DNA from: Dyella_B sp035503745
GTDB taxonomy: Bacteria; Pseudomonadota; Gammaproteobacteria; Xanthomonadales; Rhodanobacteraceae
Direction of reading: 5' to 3'
Assembly: GCF_035503745.1 (NCBI RefSeq)
Contig: NZ_DATJTC010000009.1
Coordinates: forward strand, 1-64,000
Length of the DNA: 64,000 nucleotides
The notes under the pieces: model-generated
What the model saw: the letters and a program-made list of their open reading frames with translations, nothing else
Database searches by the model: none
Told to the model about the DNA's origin: nothing
Program-made: the position numbers and the translations under genes
In this document: positions 37,978 through 46,266 of the stretch, piece by piece
Position numbering within the stretch: the stretch's first letter is position 1
Layout of the letters: each line of letters begins with the position of its first letter

Positions 37978-38310
37978 TCAGGCTTCGGCGTCGCCGGTGA
38001 TGTTGTTCTTCTGGTGCCGCATGTGCACCACCAGGTTGTAGATCGACACAAACACCGGGAAAAAATTGGAAAGAATGCCCACCGAATCGTTCTTGCCGAA
38101 GATAAAGTAGGCAAGCAGCAAGCCGCTGCCCGTCACCGACATCCACCAAAACGCCAGCGGCATTACCACCCGCTTGTATTTGCGCGTGTAGTAAAGCTGC
38201 ACAAACCAGCGGCCGGTGAACATCAACGTACCCATGTAGCCGACAACCTTCCAGGGCGTCACATGGAACTGTTGCAGCGAATGCAGGATATGCGAGAGAT
38301 CGAAATGCAT
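37978..38310 (-). CDS. lipid-A-biosynthesis N-terminal domain protein (LAB_N)
   Basis: This 110-residue inner-membrane protein has three hydrophobic segments (about 20-38, 47-70 and 78-95) and the features of LAB_N proteins: KVVGYMGTLMFTGRWFVQLY, then VVMPLAFWWMSVTGSGLLLA and DSVGILSNFFPVFVSIYNL. The domain is found alone or fused to glycosyltransferases acting on lipid carriers; its own activity is not established. It converges on the methionine-synthase operon. Confidence 0.85.
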   Translation of the reverse strand: MHFDLSHILHSLQQFHVTPWKVVGYMGTLMFTGRWFVQLYYTRKYKRVVMPLAFWWMSVTGSGLLLAYFIFGKNDSVGILSNFFPVFVSIYNLVVHMRHQKNNITGDAEA

Positions 38311-38441
38311 GGGGAAGGATTGCTCGGCGGGGTGAACAGGCCATTGTACCCACCCCTTGCGCAGGGGTTACCTAGCGAACGCCGGAGACCAAGGTAGGTT
38401 GACCTACCCCCCGTCACCCCGTATAGTTGCCCGTTCCCGGC

Positions 38442-38516
38442 GGGCGGTTAGCTCAGCGGTAGAGCACTGCCTTCACACGGCAGGTGTCACAAGTTCGATC
38501 CTTGTACCGCCCACCA
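38442..38516 (+). tRNA. tRNA-Val(CAC)
   Basis: A full cloverleaf can be folded: acceptor GGGCGGT/ACCGCCC, D-arm with TTAGCTCAGCGGTAGAGC, anticodon stem CTGCC/GGCAG around loop TTCACAC (anticodon CAC), T-arm with GTTCGATCC, and encoded CCA. It is the boundary between core genes and a sparse accessory stretch, but no duplicated 3' end (attachment repeat) is visible in the window. Confidence 0.96.
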
Positions 38517-38580
38517 TTAAAATCAAATACATACGCTTTCGCCAGGTGTACGGGAAAGCGATAGTACGGAAGAAATAAGG

Positions 38581-38609
38581 AAAACCGCCCTCTCAGGGGC
38601 GGTTTTTTT
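38581..38609 (+). terminator. intrinsic terminator after tRNA-Val
   Basis: The stem AACCGCCC/GGGCGGTT with a six-base loop is followed by a run of seven T's, about 65 bases downstream of the tRNA. Confidence 0.85.
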
Positions 38610-38726
38610 GTTCTGAATTCAGCTCGTTTGGCTGCTCGCCATCCTTTGGCCGCAATGACCAGTCGGATCGATGCGACGCCCATGCCAACTAATTCGGATG
38701 CCAGTTCAAACCTCATATCTACAGAG

Positions 38727-39005
38727 CTAGCTCTCAAAGGACTTTAAACGAGCTTTAAGTCTAGCAATCTCGGCCAGTAGTATCGGGATATCTTGTCTAG
38801 CGTTGGCGATGAAATCCTGATCCTCCTTCGTAGCACCAGAAAGCTCAATGTCATTTCCACGAGCACGCTCTGCCCCGGTCATAATGAAGCTAGATCCACA
38901 GGAGTGATCACGCCCCTCAATGTACGACCGCCAAGAACCAGCGGTTGCCTTCTCACATCTAAGAGCAATAGCTTTTAACTTTATGTCGTCAACCTCTTCA
39001 TGCAT
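38727..39005 (-). CDS. small phage-type hypothetical protein (Ead/Ea22-like)
   Basis: The 92-residue protein has the layout of a family common in phages and prophages: an N-terminal IALRCEKATAGSWRSY, a variable middle, then DQDFIANARQDIPILLAEIARL, close to the usual D..FIA.AR.DVP.LL..V..L pattern, and a short coiled coil at the end. Function is unknown in the family. ATG 39005 has GGAG seven bases upstream. Its isolation beside a tRNA suggests remnant mobile DNA. Confidence 0.6.
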   Translation of the reverse strand: MHEEVDDIKLKAIALRCEKATAGSWRSYIEGRDHSCGSSFIMTGAERARGNDIELSGATKEDQDFIANARQDIPILLAEIARLKARLKSFES

Positions 39006-39365
39006 ATGACGGCTCCTTCATTCAGTGACCCGCATCTGGATGGGCGTCTAGCCTGCCCGCCATCCCGGCAACGAAATGGCGCCGCTTATCCTCAATGCCC
39101 CGGGCTTGGACTGCTATGGGAATCGCGAGCACTTCCAACTTATGATCGATAAACTACGTGCGAGCAAAGCGCCGCGTGCGCGAGGTGCACGAAGAAGTCC
39201 GCTGCCACCATCCAATTCAATCACCTTACCATTTGCAGCAGAACCTGCCCCCATGCACGGGGCCATGCAGGCGTAGACGTGACTGGGTTGAATCGGTAAA
39301 GCAAAACGTGGGGATACCTCAGCACCAGATTGAGTTACCCTGGACTACGTGTTCTCTGGTGAATA
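39006..39365. other. intergenic region in the accessory stretch
   Basis: This 360-base gap between two minus-strand genes has no supportable gene or RNA. It holds the ribosome-binding site of the gene at 38727-39005. Short plus-strand frames (39076-39391) lack recognisable domains; they could be decayed mobile-element sequence. Confidence 0.4.
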
Positions 39366-39938
39366 TCAATACGTCGGACACGATCCCTTAATAACCATCT
39401 GCGGCGCACCGCCACCTCTGTAAAGCAAGATGACGGGCTGCCCACCCGAGCTCATGCCACGGTAAATGCCATACAGACCGGCAGGCGATACAGACACTGC
39501 GGTGGATGTGGTGCGCATCACGTAGTGATATCCGATGCGAGTCGTATAGACATTGGTTACGACCCTTGGGCCCGTGTCGCGACTTAGGCCTTCGGTTATA
39601 TGTATATGGAGCCCATCACTTATGGCCTGCAACTCCTCACTGGTCGTTGCTCTAAGCGTGACGCCCGCCGCCAGCGGGTTGTGTTCGTCGATCAATTGAT
39701 ACGTGCCGGCGCCGTTGGCGCGGACTTCGACGGAAAGGCCGCGGCCATTAAAGCCGTCGCTGAAGCAGCCGACAAAATTGCTTGAGCCAGGGGCATCCAC
39801 GTGGGTGGCTTGCACGTTCGCGCCCTCGCAGGGCGTGTCCTGATACGTAACGGCACCAGCCTTGATGCATTTATAGATATCCGCCCGGGCACTAACGGGT
39901 AGCAAGGCGGCCAGCAGCAAAAGTATGGCGAAACACAT
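39366..39938 (-). CDS. secreted DUF4124-like protein
   Basis: The 190-residue precursor has a signal peptide ending VSARA (about residue 19) followed by DIYKCIKAGAVTYQDTPCEG, the DUF4124 pattern of periplasmic proteins common in gamma- and betaproteobacteria. The remaining 140 residues are not recognised; they look beta-rich, and the last cysteine is three residues from the end. ATG 39938 has GGAG four bases upstream and gives the signal peptide; longer frames upstream do not. No partner gene is adjacent and the role is unknown. Confidence 0.7.
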   Translation of the reverse strand: MCFAILLLLAALLPVSARADIYKCIKAGAVTYQDTPCEGANVQATHVDAPGSSNFVGCFSDGFNGRGLSVEVRANGAGTYQLIDEHNPLAAGVTLRATTSEELQAISDGLHIHITEGLSRDTGPRVVTNVYTTRIGYHYVMRTTSTAVSVSPAGLYGIYRGMSSGGQPVILLYRGGGAPQMVIKGSCPTY

Positions 39939-40551
39939 CTGGCTCCAGCCAGATCGAGTCGTTGAACCCACGACGTGCCCCCTGTGGCAACGGATGGCGC
40001 AGCTGTCTGGCTGCGTCGCCTGGATGTCCAGACTGATGTTTAAGCTATCAAGCAAAGGTTGTTGATCGCAATAGTGGGAAGCGCTCGATTGCAAAGAACA
40101 TGGCCCATGGGTTACCACCCATATTGACCAAGTGTAGGCTTTACTCGATCTTGCACCTGGGTCGTTAAGCACTCGTCGGGGATTGGCCTTTTGAGCCTTC
40201 GTTGCAGTCGCTTCGGCGATTATGCCTCTTGCCACCCGATGTACTTGATGATGTATCGGCGCAAAAGGGATGGTGATCTGACCTGAAAAAACTGGTCCAG
40301 ATCAGTTGTTCATCAACGATGACCAGGGAGATTTGGACCATACCGGCGAGTCTCCGTATGCCTTGATGCCATAGTTGATCCGTGGCGCTACTCTAAGAAG
40401 TATCCAATGGCCATTAAGGCCGGCACGACACCAGCATGCGGGCAGCAACCGAGCACGGCCAATCCATCGCCCATCGCGATGTCTTTTTAGAGAGTGAAAC
40501 GCAAAGCGCCCTTCTGGACGAAGGGACACCGAACTGCCCGCCGCGTGCCGG
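39939..40551. other. intergenic region in the accessory stretch
   Basis: This 613-base gap has no gene I can support. It contains one imperfect hairpin at 40274-40304. It may carry decayed mobile DNA; I recognise no transposase fragment or attachment repeat. Confidence 0.4.
40274..40304. repeat. imperfect inverted repeat
   Basis: TGATCTGACC (40274-40283) and GGTCCAGATCA (40294-40304) pair with a single-base bulge around an A-rich loop. It might be the end of a lost mobile element or a terminator; a T-run is missing on both strands. Confidence 0.3.
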
Positions 40552-40902
40552 TCAAGCGTAACCGGTGATCGCCGCGAGCAGCGCTTTTTTATCGAATGGC
40601 TTGGCCAGATAGGTCATCCACGAGGCCATCCCATCTGCGGGTGGTTCGGCGCTGCCGGACATCACGACCATCGGGCATTCGAGGCCGTCCTGGTGCAAGG
40701 CGACGCCCATCTCGATGCCGTTCATCCGGTCGTTCAAATCCAGGTCGGTCAAGACCACCCCGATATCCGCGCGCACCGACGCCACTTGCATGGCTTGCTC
40801 GGTGCTATTGGCGGCGACGACCTCGTAACCGGCGTCCTCAAGTATGTACGCGGTGGATTCGAGGACATCTCGGTTGTCCTCAACGAGCAGAACAGTCTTC
40901 AT
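40552..40902 (-). CDS. single-domain response regulator (CheY-like receiver)
   Basis: The 116-residue protein consists of one receiver domain: acidic pair in LLVEDNRDVLES (Glu8, Asp9), phosphoacceptor Asp53 in VVLTDLDLNDR, switch Ser82 in VVMSGSA and Lys101 in YLAKPFDK. There is no output domain, so it would act by binding a partner or as part of a phosphorelay. No kinase gene adjoins it. ATG 40902 has GAGG five bases upstream. Receivers of this kind also occur at the end of hybrid kinases; this one is complete and free-standing. Confidence 0.88.
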   Translation of the reverse strand: MKTVLLVEDNRDVLESTAYILEDAGYEVVAANSTEQAMQVASVRADIGVVLTDLDLNDRMNGIEMGVALHQDGLECPMVVMSGSAEPPADGMASWMTYLAKPFDKKALLAAITGYA

Positions 40903-41153
40903 GCCATCCTCACTCGAAACTGGCCAGTCCCGGCCATTTGCGCAAAGTTATTGAGCCATGGCCCAATGGAATATGAACGCAGGCCGATGGCACGATTCGC
41001 AAGAACGCACCATGCCCAGGCATGTGTGAAGCCCAGGTCAACGGTGTAACGGGCCCAGCCACCTTATTTTGATGTGACCGTCCGCGGCAGGCCTTGCTTC
41101 CTCTTGGCTAGGCAAAGAGAAAGCAAGGAACTGGCCATGACGTCGCTGCGAAA

Positions 41154-41387
41154 TCAGTGCCCTGCAGCTGTCGAGGACGATGCCGGCGCGGTGCTCGGCT
41201 TAGCCGGCGAGGCCGCCGTATTCGCCGGAGCCGGCGCCGTCGCGGCAGGAGCCGCTGCGGTATGCGCGGCGGGGGGAGTTGCCGTGCTGGACGACGGCGG
41301 GTTGCCCCCGCTTTCCGACGAATTCTGGCAACCACCAAGGGCCAGCCCGACGCACGCGATTGCAATACCAAGGGTTGTGCGATTCAT
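41154..41387 (-). CDS. small Ala/Pro-rich lipoprotein
   Basis: The 77-residue precursor has a lipoprotein signal with lipobox LGGC (Cys20). The mature part is low-complexity Ala/Pro/Ser/Thr sequence (for example APAATAPAPANTAASPAK) with no fold signal, as in small outer-membrane or periplasm-spanning linker lipoproteins. An AGGAGG ribosome-binding site lies six bases before ATG 41387, which argues strongly that it is translated. Function unknown. Confidence 0.7.
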   Translation of the reverse strand: MNRTTLGIAIACVGLALGGCQNSSESGGNPPSSSTATPPAAHTAAAPAATAPAPANTAASPAKPSTAPASSSTAAGH

Positions 41388-41670
41388 GAAATTCCTCCTG
41401 ACGTGAGAACCGAATCTTTCGCGTCATGCCAACCGGGTTTGCGGTCATCCGACCAGACGCCGCACGAGCATGAACGACCGCATGTCTTCAACAGCTCAAT
41501 ACCCCATTGCCATTCACTTGTATGCAAGGCTTTGTGCAATGCTTGTCAATGTTTTGTTCTTCTGAGCTAACAAAACCGCACAGCTCCTGCCGCCATCATT
41601 GAACAAGCAGCTAACTGAACGCCACCCGTCGGCAGTATGGCTTTTTAATGGCCCGTACTTTATGACAGCG

Positions 41671-43152
41671 CTAGTCCCGTGCCTGGATGCGCATGCCACG
41701 CGGTGTCAGCCACCATTCCACCCCTTCGAACACCCCCTGCACGATCAGCGCCAGCACCGCGGCGGGGATGGCGCCCTCAAGAATCAGGCCGATGTCGTCC
41801 AGGCGGATACCTGTCACGATCGGCTGGCCATACCCGCCGGCACCGATCAGCGCCCCCAGGGTGGCCGTGCCCACATTGATGACCGCGGCCGTTTTGACCC
41901 CCGCTAGGATGGAGCGCATGGCCATTGGCAGTTCCACCCGGCGCAGCCGTACCCCGCGGGGCAAGCCCAGCGCCGCCGCCGACTCGCGTAGATCTGGAGG
42001 GATGCCGGTGAGGCCGGCATAGGTGTTACGCACGATCGGCAACAAGCTGTACAGAAACAGCGCGGCAATCGCCGGCCAGCTGCCGATGCCGAACAGGGGG
42101 ATCATGAAAACGAACATGGCCAGCGACGGAATGGTCTGCAGCACTCCGCTGGCGGCGATGATTGCCTGCCCCAGCCGCCTGGACCTCGCCGACAGCACGC
42201 CCAATGGAACGGCCAGCAGCAGCGCGGCGGTCAGCGAGATCAGTACCAGCCGCACATGCTCCAGCGTGCGCTGCAGCAGCCGCGATACCAGGCCCGCCCC
42301 ATCTGCATCCGCGGGTACGCCAAGAAAATTCGCCGCGACCACGGTTTCTTTTTCGCCATGCAACTTGACCTGCGCATTCATCTGCCGCATCGCCTCTTCG
42401 TCGATACGGCCGGACAGTTTGTTTAGCACATCCACGAATGCGGGAGCGCTCTTGTCCAAGGCAAGCCGGTACAGAAACACCGCCTCGTAATGGGGAAAGT
42501 AATGCCGGTCATCGGCAAGTACGCGCAAGTGATAGTAGGGAATGTCGGCATCGGTACTGTAAAGGTCAACCGCATCGACGACGTTGCTTTCCAATGCACG
42601 ATAGGCAAGCGCGTGGTCCAGTCCGCGCACCTGTGTCTGCGTTAACGCATAACGCTGACGCAATCCGGGCCAGCCGTCCGTGCGATCCATGAATTCGTTG
42701 GAAAAACCAAAGCGTAGATCGGGGTGCCCAACCAGATCGGATATCCGCGCAATGCCCAGTTGCGCGGCGCGATCCTCGCGCATGCCGATCGCATAGGTGT
42801 CGTTGAAGCCCAGCGAATCGGTGATGCCGATGCCTAGCGGCCTGAGGGCGGCGCGCAAGGTGGGAATGTCCGCATCGGGCGATACATTCTTCAGCAACTC
42901 GTGCGTGATCGTGCCGGTGTATTCGGGGTATGCGTCGATATCGCCATGTTCGAGCGCACTCCACAGGATGCTGGTGCCGCCCAATTCGCGCTTGTGCGTC
43001 GCGGGGATGTTTGCCTGCCGCGCGGCCAGGCGCGCCATTTCCCCCAGGATCACCGACTCGGTGAACACCTTGGAGCCGATCCGCACGGGCGTGGCCGACA
43101 GGCTGGGCGGCAACAGCAGGCATATAAACAACAGAGTCCAGCAACGCTTCAT
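41671..43152 (-). CDS. osmoprotectant ABC transporter, substrate-binding domain fused to permease
   Basis: The 493-residue protein begins with a signal/anchor (about 1-19), followed by an OpuAC-type substrate-binding domain (about 22-280; VRIGSKVFTESVILGEMARL, DAYPEYTGTITHELL) and then a ProW/OpuBB-type permease domain (about 300-485) with about five or six spans and the ATPase-contact loop ESAAALGLPRGVRLRRVELP. It would import glycine betaine, choline or a similar quaternary amine. Binding domain before permease is the reverse of the OpuA arrangement. Start 43152 overlaps the ATPase gene stop by 4 bases. Confidence 0.88.
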   Translation of the reverse strand: MKRCWTLLFICLLLPPSLSATPVRIGSKVFTESVILGEMARLAARQANIPATHKRELGGTSILWSALEHGDIDAYPEYTGTITHELLKNVSPDADIPTLRAALRPLGIGITDSLGFNDTYAIGMREDRAAQLGIARISDLVGHPDLRFGFSNEFMDRTDGWPGLRQRYALTQTQVRGLDHALAYRALESNVVDAVDLYSTDADIPYYHLRVLADDRHYFPHYEAVFLYRLALDKSAPAFVDVLNKLSGRIDEEAMRQMNAQVKLHGEKETVVAANFLGVPADADGAGLVSRLLQRTLEHVRLVLISLTAALLLAVPLGVLSARSRRLGQAIIAASGVLQTIPSLAMFVFMIPLFGIGSWPAIAALFLYSLLPIVRNTYAGLTGIPPDLRESAAALGLPRGVRLRRVELPMAMRSILAGVKTAAVINVGTATLGALIGAGGYGQPIVTGIRLDDIGLILEGAIPAAVLALIVQGVFEGVEWWLTPRGMRIQARD

Positions 43153-43919
43153 CGCGGCGCATCCTGCAAGGTTCGCTGTGCCTGGACGAATTGCGTCACG
43201 AAGGGTTCGGCAGGATGCCTGCGCAAATCCTCCAGGCGGCCATCTTGCACCACCTTGCCGTTGCGCAGCAGCACCATGCGTTGGGCAAGCCATGCCGCTT
43301 CGGCCAGATCGTGCGTCACTACGATCACGGTTTTGCCCAGTTGTTCGAAGATGTACTTGAGTTCGTCCTGCAGCTCGTGGCGAACGATCGGATCGAGCGC
43401 CCCCAGCGGCTCGTCCAGCAGCAAGGCATCGGGGTTGAGCATCAGGCCGCGCATCAAGGCTACGCGCTGACGCTGGCCGCCGGAGAGTTCGGCCGGATAG
43501 CGCTGCAACAGGCCCGGCGACAGATGCGTCAGCGCCGCAAGCTCCTCGGCGCGCTGTCGGATACGCTCGCGACTCCATCCCAGATGGTGCGGCAGCAGCG
43601 CCAGATTACCCAGCGCGGTCAGATGCGGAAATAAACCGCCGTCCTGGATCACATAGCCAACGCGCCGTCGCAGCGCCAGCACCTGGTCGCGCCGCAGGGC
43701 GCACCCATCTGCTTTCACCTCGCCCCGGTCGGGCCACTCAAGCCCCAGCAGCAAGCGCAGCAGGGTGGATTTGCCCGAACCACTGCTGCCGATCAGGGCC
43801 GTCGTGCTGCCGGCGGGAAAGCCTAGCGAGACCTCATCCACCACCGTCACGTTGCCGTAGCGCTTGCACACGCGGTCGAGCGTAAAGGCTTCGGGCGAGC
43901 CGGGGCTGGAGATGGACAT
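43149..43919 (-). CDS. osmoprotectant ABC transporter ATP-binding protein
   Basis: The 256-residue ATPase powers the fused transporter encoded next. It shows Walker A GSSGSGKST (residues 44-52), the signature LSGGQRQRVALMRGL, Walker B ALLLDEPLGALD and the switch histidine in VIVVTHDLAEA. It matches the ProV/OpuBA/OpuCA branch but lacks the C-terminal CBS domains that sense ionic strength in some members, consistent with its short length. Stop and start overlap (ATGA) with the permease gene, so the two form a tight operon. Confidence 0.9.
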   Translation of the reverse strand: MSISSPGSPEAFTLDRVCKRYGNVTVVDEVSLGFPAGSTTALIGSSGSGKSTLLRLLLGLEWPDRGEVKADGCALRRDQVLALRRRVGYVIQDGGLFPHLTALGNLALLPHHLGWSRERIRQRAEELAALTHLSPGLLQRYPAELSGGQRQRVALMRGLMLNPDALLLDEPLGALDPIVRHELQDELKYIFEQLGKTVIVVTHDLAEAAWLAQRMVLLRNGKVVQDGRLEDLRRHPAEPFVTQFVQAQRTLQDAPR

Positions 43920-44031
43920 TCCGGGTTCGCAGCGAAAGGGATGGAAGTGAATCTATCTCATACCGAAGTCCCAACGCGGCAAACGGCACGAAAAAGTGGC
44001 ATCATTGTGCAACGCACCATAAGCCCACCCC

Positions 44032-46197
44032 ATGCCTTCCCGCCCTGCCATCGACCATTACTGGCGCCGCCTGCGCGGCTCGGACCGGTTCGCCGAATGC
44101 CTGCGCGTGCTGCTGGCACTGAGCGGAGTGATCGGCTACTGCATGCTGACACAGCGGGAGCCGGCGATGATTTCGGCGATGCTGGGCGTCATCGCCTGCG
44201 CGTTGGCGGAAACGGAAGATCACTGGCGCAGCCGCTTGGCCACCCTGCTCGTCACCCTGATCTGCTTTGCGGCCGTTGCATTCGTCGTGGAATGGCTACA
44301 GCCCTATCCACCGGCCTTCGCTGTGGCGTTGCCGTGCATGACGTTTGTGCTGGTGATGCTGGGCGCCATCAGCGCCCGTTACGCGACCATTGCCGGCGGC
44401 ACATTGATCCTTGCCGTCTACACCATGATCGGCGCCGACCAGCCGCAAGCCATCCATGCCGATACATGGAACGCCACGATGCAGATGCTCGCGGGCGCGG
44501 CATGGTACGGCGCGCTGTCGCTGCTATGGAGCGCCCTGTCGCCACAGCTTGCCGTACGGCATGCGCTGGCCCGCGTATTCGATACGCTCGCCCACTACAT
44601 GGAAAGCAAGGCCGCGCTGTTTACGCCTGTGCATGGCGTGGATCGCGAAGCGCTGTCGCTCGCACTGGCAATGCGCAACGAAAGCGTGGTGGAAGCGCTC
44701 AACGACACGCGCGCCATGCTGATCGACCGCATCGGCATGCGCCGGCCGCGTGGCGCGACCGCGGCGCACCTGCAGCTTTATTTCCTGGCGCAGGACATCC
44801 ACGAGCGCATCAGCTCCTCGCACTATCCGTACGCCGCGCTGGCCGAAGCGTTCTATCACAGCGACGTATTGTTCCGTTGCGAACACCTGTTGCGACTGCA
44901 GGCGCAGCAATGCCGTTCTCACGCGCAGGCCCTGCGCCTACACACCGCGCCCGCCGGCGAAACCGACATGCGCGCGGCGCAACGGGATTTGCGCGCCTCG
45001 ATCGAAGCACTCCGCCACGATTGTCCACCGCCGTCGGACATGTTGCTTCGCTCGCTGGATGCGCTGCTGCGCAATATCGCGGCCATCCAGGCGCTGCTGG
45101 AAAACCAGGCGCCGCCCATGACGCCCGTGGAAAGCGAGGATCAGGCGCTACAAGACCCCGGGCCGCAGTCGTTGCGCCAGGCATGGGAACGCATCGCCAT
45201 TCAGTTGACGCCGCGCTCATCGCGATTCCGGCATGCCCTTCGCCTCGCCCTGGCACTGACGTTCGGCTACGGCCTGCTGCATCTGGCACCGATGCAGCAC
45301 GGCTACTGGATTCTGCTGACTACCTTGCTGGTCTGCCAACCCAGTTACGGGGCCACGCGGCTGCGCATGCTGCAACGGATCGGCGGCACGCTGGCGGGCG
45401 TGGTCCTGGGCTGGGCGACGTTGCGCCTGCTACCGACCGCGCCCTGGCAATGGGGGTTGATCGTGCTGTCGGCCGTGCTGTTCTTCGGCGCACGCCTGCG
45501 CCGTTACACGATCGCCACGGCGGCAATCACCCTGTTCGTGGTGTTGTGCTTCAACCAGGCCGGCAACGGCTACGAGGTGATGTGGCCGCGCCTGCTCGAT
45601 ACGCTGATCGGCGCCGCCATCGCCGCGCTGTCGATCTACCTGGTCATGCCCGACTGGCAGGGCCGTCGGCTGGACCATGTATTGGCCAACACCATGCACA
45701 CCGACGCGCGCTATCTGCAGCAGATCATCGCGCAATACATGCAAGGCAAACGCGATGACCTGACCTATCGCATCGCGCGCCGCGACGCGCACAACGCCGA
45801 TGCTGCGCTGAGCGGGCTGCTCGCCAACATGCTGCGCGAGCCGGGACGACAACGCCGGGGCAACGAGGATCTTCTTCGTTTCCTGACCATCGCGCACACG
45901 ATGCTGGGACATATTTCCGCACTGGGCGCGCATCGGCAGACGATCGGCGACTTGCACGCTCGCGACGCCGTCACGCTGGCCGGCAACCTCACGGTGACCA
46001 AGCTCCAGCAGTTGGCCGACGCGCTGGCGGCCAACAGCGCCGCTTCGCCCACCGACAATGACGCGGAACAAAGCATGGCACCGGCAGCCAACGGCGTCGA
46101 AAGCGAAACGGCACGACTGATCCTGGGCCAGCTGGCGCTGATCCTGGCCCATCGCGACCGGCTGGTTGCCGTGGTGCACGACATCCGCGCCGGCTGA
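44032..46197 (+). CDS. FUSC-family inner-membrane protein (YccS/YhfK-like)
   Basis: The 721-residue protein has the two-block layout of the YccS/YhfK branch: an N-terminal cluster of about six spans (first spans near residues 25-115), a soluble middle (about 160-400, EALSLALAMRNESVVEALND), and a second membrane block (about 405-530; GYWILLTTLLVCQPSYGATR) with a C-terminal cytoplasmic domain. FUSC proteins are linked to aromatic-acid efflux (AaeB) or unknown export. It is divergent from the osmoprotectant operon and converges on the MFS gene. No clear ribosome-binding site precedes ATG 44032. Confidence 0.85.
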   Translation: MPSRPAIDHYWRRLRGSDRFAECLRVLLALSGVIGYCMLTQREPAMISAMLGVIACALAETEDHWRSRLATLLVTLICFAAVAFVVEWLQPYPPAFAVALPCMTFVLVMLGAISARYATIAGGTLILAVYTMIGADQPQAIHADTWNATMQMLAGAAWYGALSLLWSALSPQLAVRHALARVFDTLAHYMESKAALFTPVHGVDREALSLALAMRNESVVEALNDTRAMLIDRIGMRRPRGATAAHLQLYFLAQDIHERISSSHYPYAALAEAFYHSDVLFRCEHLLRLQAQQCRSHAQALRLHTAPAGETDMRAAQRDLRASIEALRHDCPPPSDMLLRSLDALLRNIAAIQALLENQAPPMTPVESEDQALQDPGPQSLRQAWERIAIQLTPRSSRFRHALRLALALTFGYGLLHLAPMQHGYWILLTTLLVCQPSYGATRLRMLQRIGGTLAGVVLGWATLRLLPTAPWQWGLIVLSAVLFFGARLRRYTIATAAITLFVVLCFNQAGNGYEVMWPRLLDTLIGAAIAALSIYLVMPDWQGRRLDHVLANTMHTDARYLQQIIAQYMQGKRDDLTYRIARRDAHNADAALSGLLANMLREPGRQRRGNEDLLRFLTIAHTMLGHISALGAHRQTIGDLHARDAVTLAGNLTVTKLQQLADALAANSAASPTDNDAEQSMAPAANGVESETARLILGQLALILAHRDRLVAVVHDIRAG

Positions 46198-46266
46198 CCG
46201 CGGCCGTCGGCGTACGCGTCGCTCACGACGACGCGCAGCCCTCCCACCCCGCGCTGGCGCGTCATC

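Noticed and set aside
38581..41387. CRISPR array or phage attachment duplication next to tRNA-Val
   Set aside because: No regularly spaced repeats, no second copy of the tRNA 3' end and no integrase or cas gene were found in the window.
43941..45758. Plus-strand frame of 605 codons in another phase
   Set aside because: Overlaps the FUSC-family gene out of phase and is Arg/Ala/Gly-rich without motifs; the FUSC frame has clear membrane spans and family sequence.
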